Of a DNA stretch of 64,000 nucleotides, positions 26,282 to 37,192 are shown piece by piece; within the stretch, counting starts at the first letter, position 1, and each line of letters starts with the position of its first letter. Made by a program: the position numbers and the translations under genes. The notes beneath the pieces were generated by a model. That model was not told the origin of the DNA. It did no database searches and saw nothing but the letters and a program-made list of their open reading frames with translations. Source of the DNA: CAVVAL01 sp963740215. Lineage in GTDB: Bacteria > Actinomycetota > Actinomycetes > Mycobacteriales > Cryptosporangiaceae. The stretch is from NCBI GenBank assembly GCA_963740215.1, contig CAVUDJ010000008.1, positions 744,001 through 808,000 of the forward strand, read 5' to 3'.

Positions 26282-29182
26282 TCACGGTCTGCGTGGCCGT
26301 ACCAGAGCCAGGTCGTAGGCGAGGATCGTCGCCTGCACCCGGTCGCGCACGCCGATCTTGGCGAACAACGCGTTGACGTGCGACTTCACCGTGCCCGTAC
26401 CCACGCCTAGCCGCTCGCCGATCTCGGCGTTGGACAGGCCCTCGGCGATGAGCAGCAGGACCTCAAGTTCGCGCGGCGTCAACACGCCCAGCACGGTCGC
26501 ATCCTCGACGGGCAGCGGCACGAGCGAACCGGCGGCGAACGCTTCGATGAGCCGCCGCGTCACGGCAGGAGCCAGCAAGCCGTCGCCGGCGGCCACGACG
26601 CGGATCGCCGCGAGCAGGTCGTCCGGGCCGGCGTCCTTGAGGAGGAACCCGGACGCGCCGGCCCGCAGCGCGTCGTAGACGTAGGCGTCCAGGTCGAACG
26701 TCGTCAGGACGAGGACCCGTGGTCGGTCGCCCGCGCTGGTTAACAGCCGGGTGGCGGTGAGCCCGTCCATGCCCGGCATCCGGATGTCCATGAGAACCAC
26801 GTCCGGCCGCGCCTGCTCGGCGAGCGCGACGGCCGCCGCGCCGTCGCCGGCCTCCCCCACGACCGTCAGATCGGGTTCGGAGTCGACGATCGCCGCGAAT
26901 CCCGCGCGGACCACCGGCTGGTCGTCGACGACCATCACGCGGGTGACGGGATGACCCGGTCCGTTTTGTACGGGCAGCCATAGCCGGAGCGTACCGACAG
27001 CTGGAATCGCGACGCGGCCGCCCATCACAACGGCGCGCGCCCGCAGTCCGGCCAATGTGGGGCCGACCGTCGCAAGTGGCACGCCGCTGACCGTGATCCC
27101 GAGGCCACCCGGCTCGTACTCCAGGCACACGGCGGCAGGCCCGGTGTCACCTGCACCCAGCGCGGCCTCAACGACCCGGAACGCCGACAGGTCGACGTCA
27201 GCGGGTAGGGGTAACGCATCGGCGGGGCGGTCGAGTGTGACCTCGCGCCCGGCCGCACGGTACTCCCCGCACAGCGCGTCGATGGCCGCCGCCGTCGGCT
27301 GCGGCGCCCGGCCCTGGTCCGGGTCGTCGCCGCGCAGGCTCCCGAGCAGTTCCCGCATCGCTCCGAGCGCACCGCGAGCCTCATCGGCCACGGCGTCGAG
27401 CCGCCCTTCCTCGGCGACCGTCACCACCTGCGCCGCACGGTGGAGCACGACGCTTCGCAGCTCGGCGGCGATCGTCAGCCGCTCGGCGTGCGCTGCGGCC
27501 TCGGTCTGCTCGGCGGCGAGGGCCAGCGCGGTGCGCTCGGAGCTGAGCACCTTCTCGCGGCGGAGCCGCAGCACGTACGCCTCGCCCCACGGCACCGCGA
27601 GCAGCACCAAGAGCACGGCGACGGTCACCCAGCCCGTGCCGAGGATCCGCGCCGTCGTGGTCGGTGCGCCGAACGTCGCGCCGTTCGCCGCTGCGATTGC
27701 CACCAGCACGGCGCCGAGCCCGACGGCGGCGACGGGAACCGCGGGCCACACCCAGCGGCCGTACGCGGCGACCGCGTGCACGGCGACGAACTCAGCGGCG
27801 CCGCATAACCCGAGGATCGCCGCGACCTCCTGATCCGCGAGCCCAGTCACCAGCGCCAGCGGCGCGAGCCAGCCCGTGGCCAGCACCACGGCCAGCACGG
27901 CCCATGGCGCGCGCCGCCGCCACAGCAGCGGCAGCGCGTGCACGACCGCGACACCCGCGACGGCCGGCACGGATCCGGTCTGGGCGGCGAGAGCGGCCAG
28001 CGGGGGCACCGCCGCGACCGTGGCCACGACCGCGACGTCCACCAGGCGCTCCACTCTGGACCTCGTCCACACGCCCTCGCCAGCGCACGGCAGCATCGCC
28101 CGCACGCGCCAGCCGCCCTCGGGACGCGGCCCGGCCGCCAGCGTGCCCCCGGCAGCCGTGGCCCGTTCCCGCGCACCGGTCAGCCCCCGCCCTGACCCCA
28201 GCGACGCGGTGACCGGATCGGCGCCCGTCCCGTCGTCGTCCACCGTCAGCTCGACAGCGCCGCCGCGCTGCTCGACCTGCACGCGCACCGTCGACCCTGG
28301 CGCGTACCGCACTGCATTGGTCAGCGCCTCCCGCGCGATGCCGTACACGGCGTCGTTCAGCCGCTCCGGGACGCTGCCGGTGAGCGCGATCGTGACGTCG
28401 AGGCCGAGGCGGGTGAAGCCGGTGGCCAGCTCGTCGAGCCGCGCCCGCAGCGGTGGCGCGTCCTCCGCGTCTACCGTGCGCAGCACCGCGACCAGACGGT
28501 GCAGCGCTGCCAGGGTCTCCCGGCCGGTGCGCGCGGCGAAGTCCAGCGCTTCGGCGGCAAGCTCGGGACGCTTGCCAGCCAGCCTGCGCGCGGCGTCGGC
28601 GGTGACGACGATCGACGTCAGGTGGTGCGCGCTCACGTCGTGCAGCTCACGCGCCAGCCGCTCCCGCTCGACGACGGCCGCCCGCTGCTGCTCGGCCTCG
28701 GCGCGGGCGAGCTGCTCCGCGGCAGCCCGCCGTGCTTCAAGCCACCGCCGGTGCCCGTACCCCGTGCCAACGATCAGCAGGTACTCGATCAGCCGGAAGT
28801 CTCCCGCGGAGCCGTGCAGGGCGAGCCCGAGCAGCATGTGCCAGCCGACCAGCACCGCGACGGCGCCGAGCGACACCGCGACGCCGCGACGCACGACGAC
28901 GGAGTAGAGCGCGACCAGCTCCGCGATGCTCAGCAGGAACAGCGCCAGGTCCAAGCCGACCGGTTCGCCGAGCGCGGAGGCCGCGACGACCCCCACCAGC
29001 GTGAGCACCGGGTACCGCCGCCGCCAGACGAGCGCGGCACAGGCCAGCACCGTGGCGGCGACGCCCCCCACAGCCTCGGCCACGCTCACGGGCTCGCCGA
29101 GCAGCAACGCGCCGCCCGGCCACACCGCGAGCTGCGCGACGCCCAGCACGACCGGCATCACCCAGCTCGGCAACCTCTCCAT
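26282..29182 (-). CDS. Single-ORF NarL-type sensor kinase + degenerate kinase + response regulator
   Basis: An uninterrupted 966-residue reading frame. Residues 1-145 are membrane segments. A HisKA_3 domain with RELHDVSAHHL (phospho-acceptor His about 181) and an HATPase domain with REALTNAVRYA and DDGTGADP follow. Membrane segments return at about 385-530. A second kinase-like unit has AAELRSVVLH, with Arg in place of the acceptor His, and no ATP-binding Asn box. From about 746 there is a receiver domain (phospho-acceptor Asp about 799 in VVLMDIRMPG) and from 901 a LuxR-type DNA-binding domain. These parts are normally two or three separate genes. No stop or strong internal ribosome site is seen at the junctions, though a lost stop through a base error cannot be excluded. 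The stimulus is unknown. Confidence 0.88.
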   Translation of the reverse strand: MERLPSWVMPVVLGVAQLAVWPGGALLLGEPVSVAEAVGGVAATVLACAALVWRRRYPVLTLVGVVAASALGEPVGLDLALFLLSIAELVALYSVVVRRGVAVSLGAVAVLVGWHMLLGLALHGSAGDFRLIEYLLIVGTGYGHRRWLEARRAAAEQLARAEAEQQRAAVVERERLARELHDVSAHHLTSIVVTADAARRLAGKRPELAAEALDFAARTGRETLAALHRLVAVLRTVDAEDAPPLRARLDELATGFTRLGLDVTIALTGSVPERLNDAVYGIAREALTNAVRYAPGSTVRVQVEQRGGAVELTVDDDGTGADPVTASLGSGRGLTGARERATAAGGTLAAGPRPEGGWRVRAMLPCAGEGVWTRSRVERLVDVAVVATVAAVPPLAALAAQTGSVPAVAGVAVVHALPLLWRRRAPWAVLAVVLATGWLAPLALVTGLADQEVAAILGLCGAAEFVAVHAVAAYGRWVWPAVPVAAVGLGAVLVAIAAANGATFGAPTTTARILGTGWVTVAVLLVLLAVPWGEAYVLRLRREKVLSSERTALALAAEQTEAAAHAERLTIAAELRSVVLHRAAQVVTVAEEGRLDAVADEARGALGAMRELLGSLRGDDPDQGRAPQPTAAAIDALCGEYRAAGREVTLDRPADALPLPADVDLSAFRVVEAALGAGDTGPAAVCLEYEPGGLGITVSGVPLATVGPTLAGLRARAVVMGGRVAIPAVGTLRLWLPVQNGPGHPVTRVMVVDDQPVVRAGFAAIVDSEPDLTVVGEAGDGAAAVALAEQARPDVVLMDIRMPGMDGLTATRLLTSAGDRPRVLVLTTFDLDAYVYDALRAGASGFLLKDAGPDDLLAAIRVVAAGDGLLAPAVTRRLIEAFAAGSLVPLPVEDATVLGVLTPRELEVLLLIAEGLSNAEIGERLGVGTGTVKSHVNALFAKIGVRDRVQATILAYDLALVRPRRP

Positions 29183-29201
29183 GAGGCCCGGAGCTTAGGG
29201 C

Positions 29202-29219
29202 CTCTACCCAACGGTAGAG
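29202..29219. promoter_or_regulatory. Inverted repeat between divergent kinase-regulator and CPBP genes
   Basis: CTCTACC (29202-29208) and GGTAGAG (29213-29219) are separated by CAAC. It lies in the 94-bp gap between divergent starts, so it could be an operator, for example for the LuxR-type regulator encoded next to it. The link is inference. Confidence 0.5.
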
Positions 29220-29276
29220 CCGACGATCGTGCCACCGGGCGACGAAACCGGCCGTCGCCGGCCCGAAGCTTGTCCC

Positions 29277-30224
29277 ATGACGACGACGAACCCCACGCCC
29301 GGTACGCCCTACCTCAACCTCGGCCGTACGCCCCGCCATCGCTGGTGGCTCCCGCTGGTCGGCACGTTCGTGGTGATGACCTTCTGGTCGATCCTCGGCG
29401 CGATCTTCGGCGGCGCCGGGTCCATCCTGTCGGCGGCGGGCGAGGCCAAGGAGCTGGACATCCCGCCGCTCGTCGGTGAGGTGGGCGGTGCCGGCCTCGC
29501 GCTGCTGGCCATCGCCACGGCGATCCCCGCCGTGTTCTTCGGCGCCCGGTACCTGCAGGGGCGCCCGGCGGGCACGGTGTCCTCGGTGGCGGGCCGGCTG
29601 CGCTGGAGCTGGCTCCGCACGTGCCTCGGGGTCGCCACCGTGACCACGCTTCTCGGGCTGGCCGGCACGTTGGCTCTGCTGTCCGCGTCCGGTATCGACA
29701 TTCTCAGCGAGCAGGAGTCCTGGATCGGCTGGGGGCCGTTCCTTGCGAGCATGGTGGTAGTGCTGCTGACCGTGCCGCTCCAGGCGGCCGGCGAGGAGTA
29801 CTTCACCCGCGGCTGGTTGATGCAGGCGATCGGCGCCTACCGCCGCAGGCCGTGGATCGCGATGACCGTGCAGACCGTGTTCTTCGCGGCGGCGCACGGC
29901 TGGCAGGGCCCGTGGGCGCTGAGCTTCTTCATCCTGTTCGCCCTCGTCGCGGGCATGCTGACCCTGCGCACCGGCGGCCTGGAAGCGGCGATCGCCTTCC
30001 ACGTGGTCAACAACATCCTCGCCGTCGGCACCTACGCCGCGTTCGGCGCGCTTGACCAGGTGGGCCTCGGGTCGGGCGACATGGGTTGGCAGCACGTCGT
30101 CGTCGACCTCGCGCTCATGTGCGTCTACTTCGGTGTGGTGCTGTGGCTGGCCCGGCGGCGCGGCGTGGCCACCACCACCCCGGCCGCGCCCACCGCGGAG
30201 CGGGAACTCGCCCACGCCGCCTGA
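29277..30224 (+). CDS. CPBP family intramembrane metalloprotease (CAAX-protease/bacteriocin-processing type)
   Basis: A 315-residue membrane protein of the Abi/CPBP family. The conserved motifs are AAGEEYFTRGWL (Glu-Glu and Arg), FFAAAHGWQG (His) and FHVVNNILAV (His and Asn), which build the metal site in the membrane; about eight hydrophobic segments surround them. Family members process prenylated proteins, peptides or regulators; the substrate here is unknown. The start ATG 29277 has only a weak ribosome site. It is divergent from the three-part regulator gene, which may control it, and ends at a long hairpin. Confidence 0.9.
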   Translation: MTTTNPTPGTPYLNLGRTPRHRWWLPLVGTFVVMTFWSILGAIFGGAGSILSAAGEAKELDIPPLVGEVGGAGLALLAIATAIPAVFFGARYLQGRPAGTVSSVAGRLRWSWLRTCLGVATVTTLLGLAGTLALLSASGIDILSEQESWIGWGPFLASMVVVLLTVPLQAAGEEYFTRGWLMQAIGAYRRRPWIAMTVQTVFFAAAHGWQGPWALSFFILFALVAGMLTLRTGGLEAAIAFHVVNNILAVGTYAAFGALDQVGLGSGDMGWQHVVVDLALMCVYFGVVLWLARRRGVATTTPAAPTAERELAHAA

Positions 30225-30236
30225 CCCCTTCCCTGG

Positions 30237-30282
30237 TTTGGGCGATCTTTCTGGCGCTATAGCGCCAGAAAGATCGCCCAAA
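30237..30282. terminator. 46-bp perfect palindrome between convergent genes
   Basis: A perfect 23-bp arm (beginning TTTGGGCGATCTTTC) is followed directly by its complement. It lies between the ends of the CPBP gene (plus) and the GH92 gene (minus), so it can terminate both. The outer A/T runs read as U-tracts in either direction. Confidence 0.85.
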
Positions 30283-30288
30283 AGGCGT

Positions 30289-33200
30289 CTAGGCGTAGGC
30301 CTCGAACTCGTAGATCCGGGCAGCCGTGTCGCCGGTCTGCGTCGGGGTCGTAACGTTCAGCCGGATGTACCGTCCGGTGGCCGCGACCGGATGCGTGGTC
30401 ACTCCGGCGGTGTTGCCGGTGACCGTCGCGACCGTGCTCCAGGTGGTGCCGTTCTGGCTGGTCTGGATCGTGAAGTCACGCGTGTTGAAGGTGGTGCTCT
30501 CCCCGCCGGCGGCGGCGTGCCGGACGGTGAAGCTGGTGAGCGCGGTGCTGGCGCCGAGGTCCACCTGCAGGAACTTCGTCGCCGCGAGCGAGCACCACTT
30601 GTCGCTGTTGCCGCCGCTGACGCTGCCGTTCACGGCCTTCTCCGGGCCCTCGTTGGCGTTGCACGGCGTGGAGCCGGTGGCCGGCTTGCCCAGCGCGACG
30701 TTGGTCGGGCCACCGCCGCCGCTGCCGTACACCTCGAACTCGTAGATGCGCGACGCACCGTCGCCGTTGTTGGCCGGCGTCGTGACGTTGAGCCGCACGT
30801 ACCGCGCCGACCGCGCCGTGATCGGGTGGTGGGTGCGGCTCGACCTGGCACCGGACACGTTCGCGACCGTGGTCCAGTTCGTCGCGTCGGTGGAGGTCTG
30901 GATCGTGTACGCCCCGGTGTTCCAGCCCGTGTTCTCGCCGCCGAGGCCGGCGTGCTTGAGCACGAACGACGACACGTTCTGGTTCGACCCGAGATCGACC
31001 TGCAGGAACTTCGTGCCGGCCGCGGCCGAGCACCACTTGCTGTTGTTCTGCAGCGTGCCGTCGAACGCCTTGGCCGCCGTCTCGGTGGCGTTGCAGGCGG
31101 CCGAGCGAGGTGGCCGGCCGGTTCAGGGCCAGGTTCGTGCCCAGGTTCGGGCGCCGGAGCCGGCGGCGTGAACCCGTCCTGAAGGACGGCGGCACGTCGC
31201 CCGCGCCGGTGCCCCACGTGCTCGGGCTCGACGCCCATCGTGTAGTTCAGCGTGGCGTTGCCGGCGATGTCGCCGTACCGCAGCCAGCTCCTGGTGGTCG
31301 CCGCGCCGTTGAGGCTCACGCCCTGCACGTACTGAGCGGTCGAGCCGCCGTTGATCTGGAGCGTCCCGCCCGGCCGGTGACGGTGATCGACGGGAACAGC
31401 GGGCCGTGCAGCGCCAGCACGTCCGCGCCGGGCGTCGGCGGGTACATGCCCGAGCGCCGACCACACGTACCAGGCCGAGGTGGCGCCGAGGTCGTCGTTG
31501 CCGGGCAGGCCGCCGGGGCCCGGTCGTGAACGACTCGCTCATCACCCGGCGGACGGCCGAGCTGGTGCCCTGCGGGTAGGCCGCGTAGTGGTACGCCCAC
31601 GGCACGCCGTGCTCGGGCTCGTTGCCGATGTAGAAGTACGGCCGGGTCAGGCCGCCGTTGAGCTCGGTGAAGTGGTGGTCGAGGCGCTGGATCGCGGTCT
31701 TCGGCCCGCCCATGAGGTTGATCAGGCTGGCGAAGTTGTAGGTGACCATCCACGTGTACTGGGCGCCGTTGCCCTCGGTGTAGCCGCTGTCGCTGGCCGG
31801 GTCGAGCGGCCAGGTCCAGGTGCCGTCGGCGTTGCGGCGGTGGATGTAGCTCGACTCGGTGCTGAACACGTTGCGCCACCACTGGGCGCGGGTCGATGTA
31901 GGTGTTGTACTTCGCCGTGTCGCCGACCGCCCTGGCGAACTGGGCGACCGCGAAGTCCGACGCCGAGTACTCCAGGGAGTCGGACGGGTCCTCGTAGATG
32001 TAGTTGCGGCTGACGTAGCCGGACTGCCTGCCGCGGATCGGCTGGCCCTGCGTGGTGCCGCCGTTGGAGCTGCGGTCCATCAGCGTGAGCGCGGCGGCGG
32101 TGTCGAAGCCCCGCACACCGAAGGCGTACATGCTGCCCAGCGACGATCGGGCCCGGGTCGCCCGTCATCACGAAGTGCTCGTTGTGGTTGTGCGACCACT
32201 TCGGCATCAGGCCGCCCTGCTGCCCGTCGAGCACCATCGACTTGGCGATGTCGCTCGACTCGGTCGGTGCCAGGAACGCGATCAGCGACGCCCACGAGCG
32301 GTAGATGTCCCAGCCGGAGTAGTTCTGGTAGACCGGGTGGCTCGCGGTGCGGATCACGTTGTCGAACCCGCGGTACTGGCCGTTCACGTCGCTGGCGATG
32401 TTCGGGTTCTGCAGCACGTGGTAGAGCGCCGTGTAGAACTTCTGCAGGTCGGCGGCGCTGCCGCCGGTCGCCTGGACGCGGTTGAGAATGCTGTTCCACG
32501 CGCTGTCGGCCGCTGCCCGGCGCGGCGTCGAAGGCGAACCCTGGCGCCTCGGCGGCGAGGTTCGCCTGCGCGCCGGCCAGGCTGACGAACGAGATGCCGA
32601 CCTTCACGTTGACGACCTGGTTCGCGGTGGTGTTGAACGTGACGTAGCCACCGGAGTTGACGCCGCTGGTGTTCGCGGACCCGGCCGAGACGGTGCCGCC
32701 GAGCCAGGTGCCGAAGCCGGTGGGCGCCTGGTCGAACTGCATGACGTAGAAGATCGGGTACGTCTTCGACGAGCCGCAGAAGCCGCCGCCCGTGAACGTC
32801 CCGGTGACCTGGCTGCCGCTGATGCTGACCGAGCCACTGCGGTTGCCGGTCGCGCTGCGGCTGGCGTTCAGCATCACCCGGGCGGACGTCGTGGGTGGGT
32901 AGGTCAGTCGCATGTGGGCGGTGCGGGTGGTGGCGGTCAGCTCGACCTGCGTGTTGCCGTAGTTGCTGAGCACCGTGCGGTAGTAGCCCGGCTCAGCTGA
33001 CTCGTTGGCCTTCGCGTGCGTGGCGGCGTACCCGGTCCAGCCGGTGCCGGGCGAGGCGCGTGATGTTCCCGGTGATCGGCAGGATCCCGATGTCCTCGTT
33101 GTTCGGGCAGCCCGCACCGTTGAAGTGGGTGAGGCTGAACTCCTGGATGCTCGTATCGCTGTACCGGTAGCCCGACGGCGACGCGGTCGGCGTGTCGGGT

Positions 33201-33433
33201 CCGAACTGGACCATGCCGAACGGCAGCACCGGGCCGGGCACCGTACTGCCGCCGGCCCCGCCCGGGACCGGGTTGGGAGAGTTGCTGTCGTCCGTGCCGA
33301 TGAACGGGTTGACGTGCTGGGTCAGGTCGAGATCGGCGGCGGCCGCCGTCGAGCCCGGGACGACGATGGCGAGCGCGCCGAGCAACAGGGCGACGGCGGC
33401 TAAGACTGGACGGTGGTGCGCTCCTCCGGACAT
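30289..33433 (-). CDS. Secreted GH92 alpha-mannosidase-like enzyme with two CBM32 (F5/8C) domains, frameshifted
   Basis: A signal peptide (PVLAAVALLLGALAIVVPG...AAAA) leads to a GH92 N-domain: HVNPFIGTDDS, VLPFGMVQFGPDTP and THFNGAGCPNNEDIGILP. The catalytic domain follows (GWDIYRSWASLIAFL, KWSHNHNEHFVMTGDPG, DDLGATSAWYVWSALGMYPP). GH92 enzymes are calcium-dependent exo-alpha-mannosidases. Two F5/8-type carbohydrate-binding domains end the protein, the last with TKFLQVDLGASTALTSF and ARIYEFEAYA. Total length near 1050 residues fits this architecture. The frame changes at least seven times, mostly by one base, yet all parts of the family are present, so I treat it as one gene with sequence errors. 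The start ATG 33433 follows GGGGAAGGGG. Two LacI-type operators lie upstream. Confidence 0.88.
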
Positions 33434-33484
33434 GGGACCCCTTCCCCTTTCCTCGCGTCAGCGTTGGGTGTAGCGGGTCGGCCT

Positions 33485-33496
33485 GACAACGTTGTC
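33485..33496. promoter_or_regulatory. LacI-family operator 1
   Basis: GACAACGTTGTC is a perfect palindrome with the central CG typical of LacI/GalR regulators; flanking T and A extend it to TGACAACGTTGTCA (33484-33497). It lies 51 bp upstream of the GH92 start, where a repressor would block transcription. Confidence 0.85.
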
Positions 33497-33552
33497 AACA
33501 ATCGCGGCTGCAGTCTTGCTCTGGGCTGGGCATGGGCTGCGGCGCCACGTGC

Positions 33553-33564
33553 GACAACGTTGTC
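33553..33564. promoter_or_regulatory. LacI-family operator 2
   Basis: A second identical 12-bp core GACAACGTTGTC lies 68 bp (centre to centre) from operator 1. Paired sites suggest cooperative binding or looping by one sugar-responsive repressor. No LacI-type gene is in the window. Confidence 0.85.
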
Positions 33565-33795
33565 CGGAATGCGACTGGCGGCCAGGTAAATACCAACGGC
33601 GCCGGATGTCAATAACTCAATCGATTCCGATGATCGGACATCGGGCGCTGAATCGGTGCTGAACGACCACTTACCCTGTCCGTATTGGCCCGTGATTCTC
33701 CCGGAAACGCCGCATTCTCTGACCTTCGGATCCGGGACTATCCTGTGCCGGTCGCGGGACACCCGCGCCCGCGCGAATCGTGCCTGGGGGGCCCG

Positions 33796-36700
33796 ATGAA
33801 ACGTGATCGTCGATTAGTCAGAACAGCGTTCATCGCACTGCTCGTCCCGGTAGTGGCGCTGGCCGGGACCCCAGGAGCCGTCGCGGCAGACCCCGGCGAC
33901 GGAACTGGAAAGTTCACCAGTACCAAGCTCGCCGCGGCCAACCGCGTGCAGGCCGACAAGTCGCCCAGCAGCCGCCTCGCGAAGACCGACCCCAACCTGC
34001 TCGGCAAGTCGAGCACGGCGCTCGTGTCGGTGATCATCAAGCTCGACTACGACGCCGCCGCCAGCTATCGGGGCGGCATCTCCGGCTACGCGGCTACCAG
34101 CCCGTCCAAGACCGGAAAGGCGCTCACCGGCAAGTCCGCGGCCGAGCGCCGATACCAGCAGTACGTCACCGCGCAGGAGGACCGGTTCGCCGCCGAACTG
34201 AACAAGCGCGTGCCGCAGGCCAAGATCGGCCGCAAACTTCGCCTCGTCTACGGCGGTGTCGCCGCGACCATCCCCGCCAACCGGGTCGCCGACGTGGCTG
34301 CGATCAGAAACGTGGTCGCCGTCCAGCGTGACACCGTGGCCAAGCCGCTCACCGACTCCAGCACGACGTTCATCGGCGCCAACGGGCTCTACCCGGCCCT
34401 CGGCGGCAAGCCGAACGCCGGCAAGGGCGTGATCTTCGGCGTCCTCGACACCGGCGCGTGGCCCGAGCACCCGTCGTTCGCGCACCAGGGCAACCTCGCG
34501 GCGCCGCCGCCCAAGGCCGACGGCACGCCACGCACCTGCAACTTCGGCGACAACCCGCTCACGCCCGCGGCCGACCCGTTCGTCTGCAACCGCAAGCTGA
34601 TCGGCGGCGCGCCGTTCCTCGCCACCTACCTGTCCGACCCGGCTCGTGCCGCCGCCGAGCCGTACCACACCGCTCGCGACTCCGCCGGCCACGGCACTCA
34701 CACCGGCTCCACAGCGGCGGGTAACGCGCTCGCGTCCGCGCCGGTGCTCGGCGTCGAACGTGGACCGATCAACGGTGTCGCGCCCGGCGCGTGGGTCTCC
34801 GTCTACAAGGTCTGCGGTATCCAGGGCTGCTTCGGCTCCGACTCGGCGGCAGCGGTCGAGCAGGCGATCCTCGACGGCGTCAAGGTCATCAACTTCTCGA
34901 TCTCTGGCGGCACCAACCCGTTCACCGACCCGGTGGAGCTGGCCTTCCTCGACGCCTACGCGGCCGGACTGTTCGTCGCCGCCTCGGCCGGCAACGAGGG
35001 CCCGGGCGCCGGTACCGTCAACCACCTTTCGCCGTGGGTCACGAGCGTCGCGGCATCGACCCAGCGCCGCGAGTTCCGTTCCACGTTGACGCTCACCGGT
35101 TCCGGCGGTGCGACGCTGGTGCTCACCGGCGCGTCGATCACCCAGGGCGTCACGTCTCCGCTCCCGGTGGTGCTCTCCTCCGCCGCGCCGTACAGCAACG
35201 CGCTGTGTGACGCGCCGGCGCCCGCCGGACTCTTCACCGGCAAGATCGTGGCCTGCCAGCGCGGCGGGAACGCGCGGGTCGAGAAGGGCTTCAACGTGCT
35301 CCAGGGCGGGGCCGCCGGGATGATCCTCTACAACCCGGCGCTCGCCGACATCGAGACCGACAACCACTGGCTGCCGACCGTCCACCTGGCCGACGGCACC
35401 AGCTTCCTGGCCTTCGCGGCGGCCAACCCGGGCCTCACCGCCACGTTCACCGCTGGGCAGAAGGCCAACGGTCAGGCCGACGTCATGGCCGCGTTCTCCT
35501 CGCGCGGACCGGGCGGCGAATTCATCAAGCCGGACGTGACCGCGCCCGGCGTGCAGATCCTCGCCGGTCACACGCCGACCCCGGAGTCGGTGATCGAGGG
35601 TCCGCCCGGCGAGTTCTTCCAGGCCATCGCCGGCACGTCGATGTCGTCGCCGCACACCGCCGGCGCCGCCATCCTGCTCAAGGCGTTCAACACCGACTGG
35701 ACGCCGGGCCAGATCCGGTCGTCGCTCATGACCACCGCCACGACCAACGTCAAGAAGGAGGACCTCACCACCCCGGCCGACCCGTTCGACTTCGGTGCCG
35801 GCCGCATCCGCGTGAACACAGCGGGCCGCCCGGGCCTCACGTTCGACGAGTCCGCGGCCAGGATGGCGGCGCTCGGCAATGACCCGGTCAACGCCATCCA
35901 CCTCAACATCCCGTCGGTGAACGCGCAGGTCATGCCGGGCCGGATCACCACGGCCCGCACCGCGAAGAACGTCAGCGGCCTGCGCCAGCGCTACGACGTG
36001 ACCGTGAGGTCGCCCGCGGGCAGCACGATCAGCGTGATCCCGTCGACGTTCGCGCTCGACCCGAACCAGTCGATCAACCTGTCGATCACGATCCGCACCA
36101 CGAGCGGTACCGGCCAGAAGTTCGGCGAGGTCCGGCTCGACCCGCGCCGTGACGGCTACCCGACGCTCCACCTCCCGGTGGCCTGGGTGCCTCAGCAGGG
36201 TGCGGTGAACCTGGCCAGCTCGTGCAGCCCGGCACGGATCCCGGTCAACGGCGTCACCGACTGCACGGTCGTCGCGTCGAACAACTCGTTCAACTCGACG
36301 AACGTCGACCTGCAGACCAAGGTCAGCAGCAACCTGCGGGTCGTCGGCGCCGACAACGCGTTCGTGGTCGACAACCGCACGGTGGAGAAGCTGAACGTGC
36401 CGCTCGCCGGAGCCGTGCCTGGCACGCCGTCGATCGCACCAGGTGCCTCCCCTGGCCGGTTACCTACCGCTGGCGCTGTTCGGCGTCACACCCGACGCCA
36501 TCGGCGACGAGGACATCATCAACTACAACGTGCCCGCCTACGTCTACGCCGGACGGACCTACACGCAGATCGGCGTGGACTCCAATGGGTACCTGGTGGC
36601 CGGCGGCGGCAGCTCCGAGGACAACGAGTGCTGCCTGCCGGTGATCCCGAGTCCGGCGCGGCCGAACAACGTGCTCGCGCCGTTCTGGACCGACCTCGAC

Positions 36701-37126
36701 GGCACCAGTGACGAGGGAATCCGAGCCACGGTGCTCACCGACGGCGTCAACTCCTGGATCGTCATCGAGTGGCAGGTCGACGTCTTCGGCACCAACTCGA
36801 ACCGCCACTTCCAGGTGTGGCTCGGCATCAACGGAACGGAGGACATCAGCTACGCCTATGATCCGGCGGCACTCCCGGCCGCGCCCGGGACCCAACCGCT
36901 GGTGGTCGGCGCCGAGAACTTCAACGGCTCCGGCGGCGACACGATCGCCGGCCTGCCGATCGAGGATCTCCGGGTGACCAGCACCGATCCGGTGCCGGGC
37001 GACTCGGTGACCTACACCGTGAACGTCCGTGGCGTGAGCCGCGGCAACGGCACGGTCACGTCCACGATGGACAGCCCACACGTTCCGGGCATCACCGTGG
37101 TCACGGTCCCGCTCCCGGTCGGCTGA
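33796..37126 (+). CDS. Secreted S8 subtilisin-like protease with inhibitor and PA domains, one frameshift
   Basis: About 1110 residues: a signal peptide (to about residue 31), an inhibitor-type propeptide (about 75-165), a catalytic domain with Asp218 (VLDTGAWPEHPSF), His299 (HGTHTGSTAAGN) and Ser615 (GTSMSSPHTAGAA), and an inserted protease-associated domain between His and Ser (IVACQRGGNARVEKG). Fibronectin-III-like and other C-terminal domains follow, with a final part that resembles cell-surface adhesion repeats. The frame shifts once near 36440-36450; the sequence then continues from LAGYLPLALFGVTPDAIGDE to the TGA at 37126. The start ATG 33796 follows GGGGGG. It degrades extracellular protein; it shares its upstream region with the GH92 gene. 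Confidence 0.92.
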
Positions 37127-37137
37127 TCCTCGCTCGC

Positions 37138-37183
37138 TTTGGGCGGCATCTTCGCGGCTATGGCCGCGAAGATGCCGCCCAAA
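37138..37183. terminator. Long hairpin between convergent subtilase and ltrA-2 genes
   Basis: TTTGGGCGGCATCTTCGCGG pairs with its complement around a TAT-containing apex (GGCTATGGCC). It is bounded by T and A runs and sits 12 bp after the protease stop and 10 bp after the LtrA-2 stop, so it should act in both directions. Confidence 0.85.
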
Positions 37184-37192
37184 AGCAGAGTT

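Larger units (their letters stand above)
33434..33795. promoter_or_regulatory. 362-bp divergent intergenic region, GH92 / subtilase
   Basis: The region between the two secreted hydrolase genes holds two LacI/GalR-type operators near the GH92 side (33485-33496 and 33553-33564). The remaining 230 bp toward the protease contain no gene that I can support; a GGGGGG ribosome site lies just before the protease start. Confidence 0.7.

Noticed and set aside
30289..33433. Several small separate genes in the GH92 region
   Set aside because: Each open piece matches the next consecutive part of one GH92 + CBM32 protein, so one frameshifted gene explains all of them.
33814..36171. Minus-strand open frame of 785 codons opposite the subtilase
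   Set aside because: Low-complexity Arg/Gly/Val product; the plus strand has all three catalytic motifs of S8 proteases in frame.
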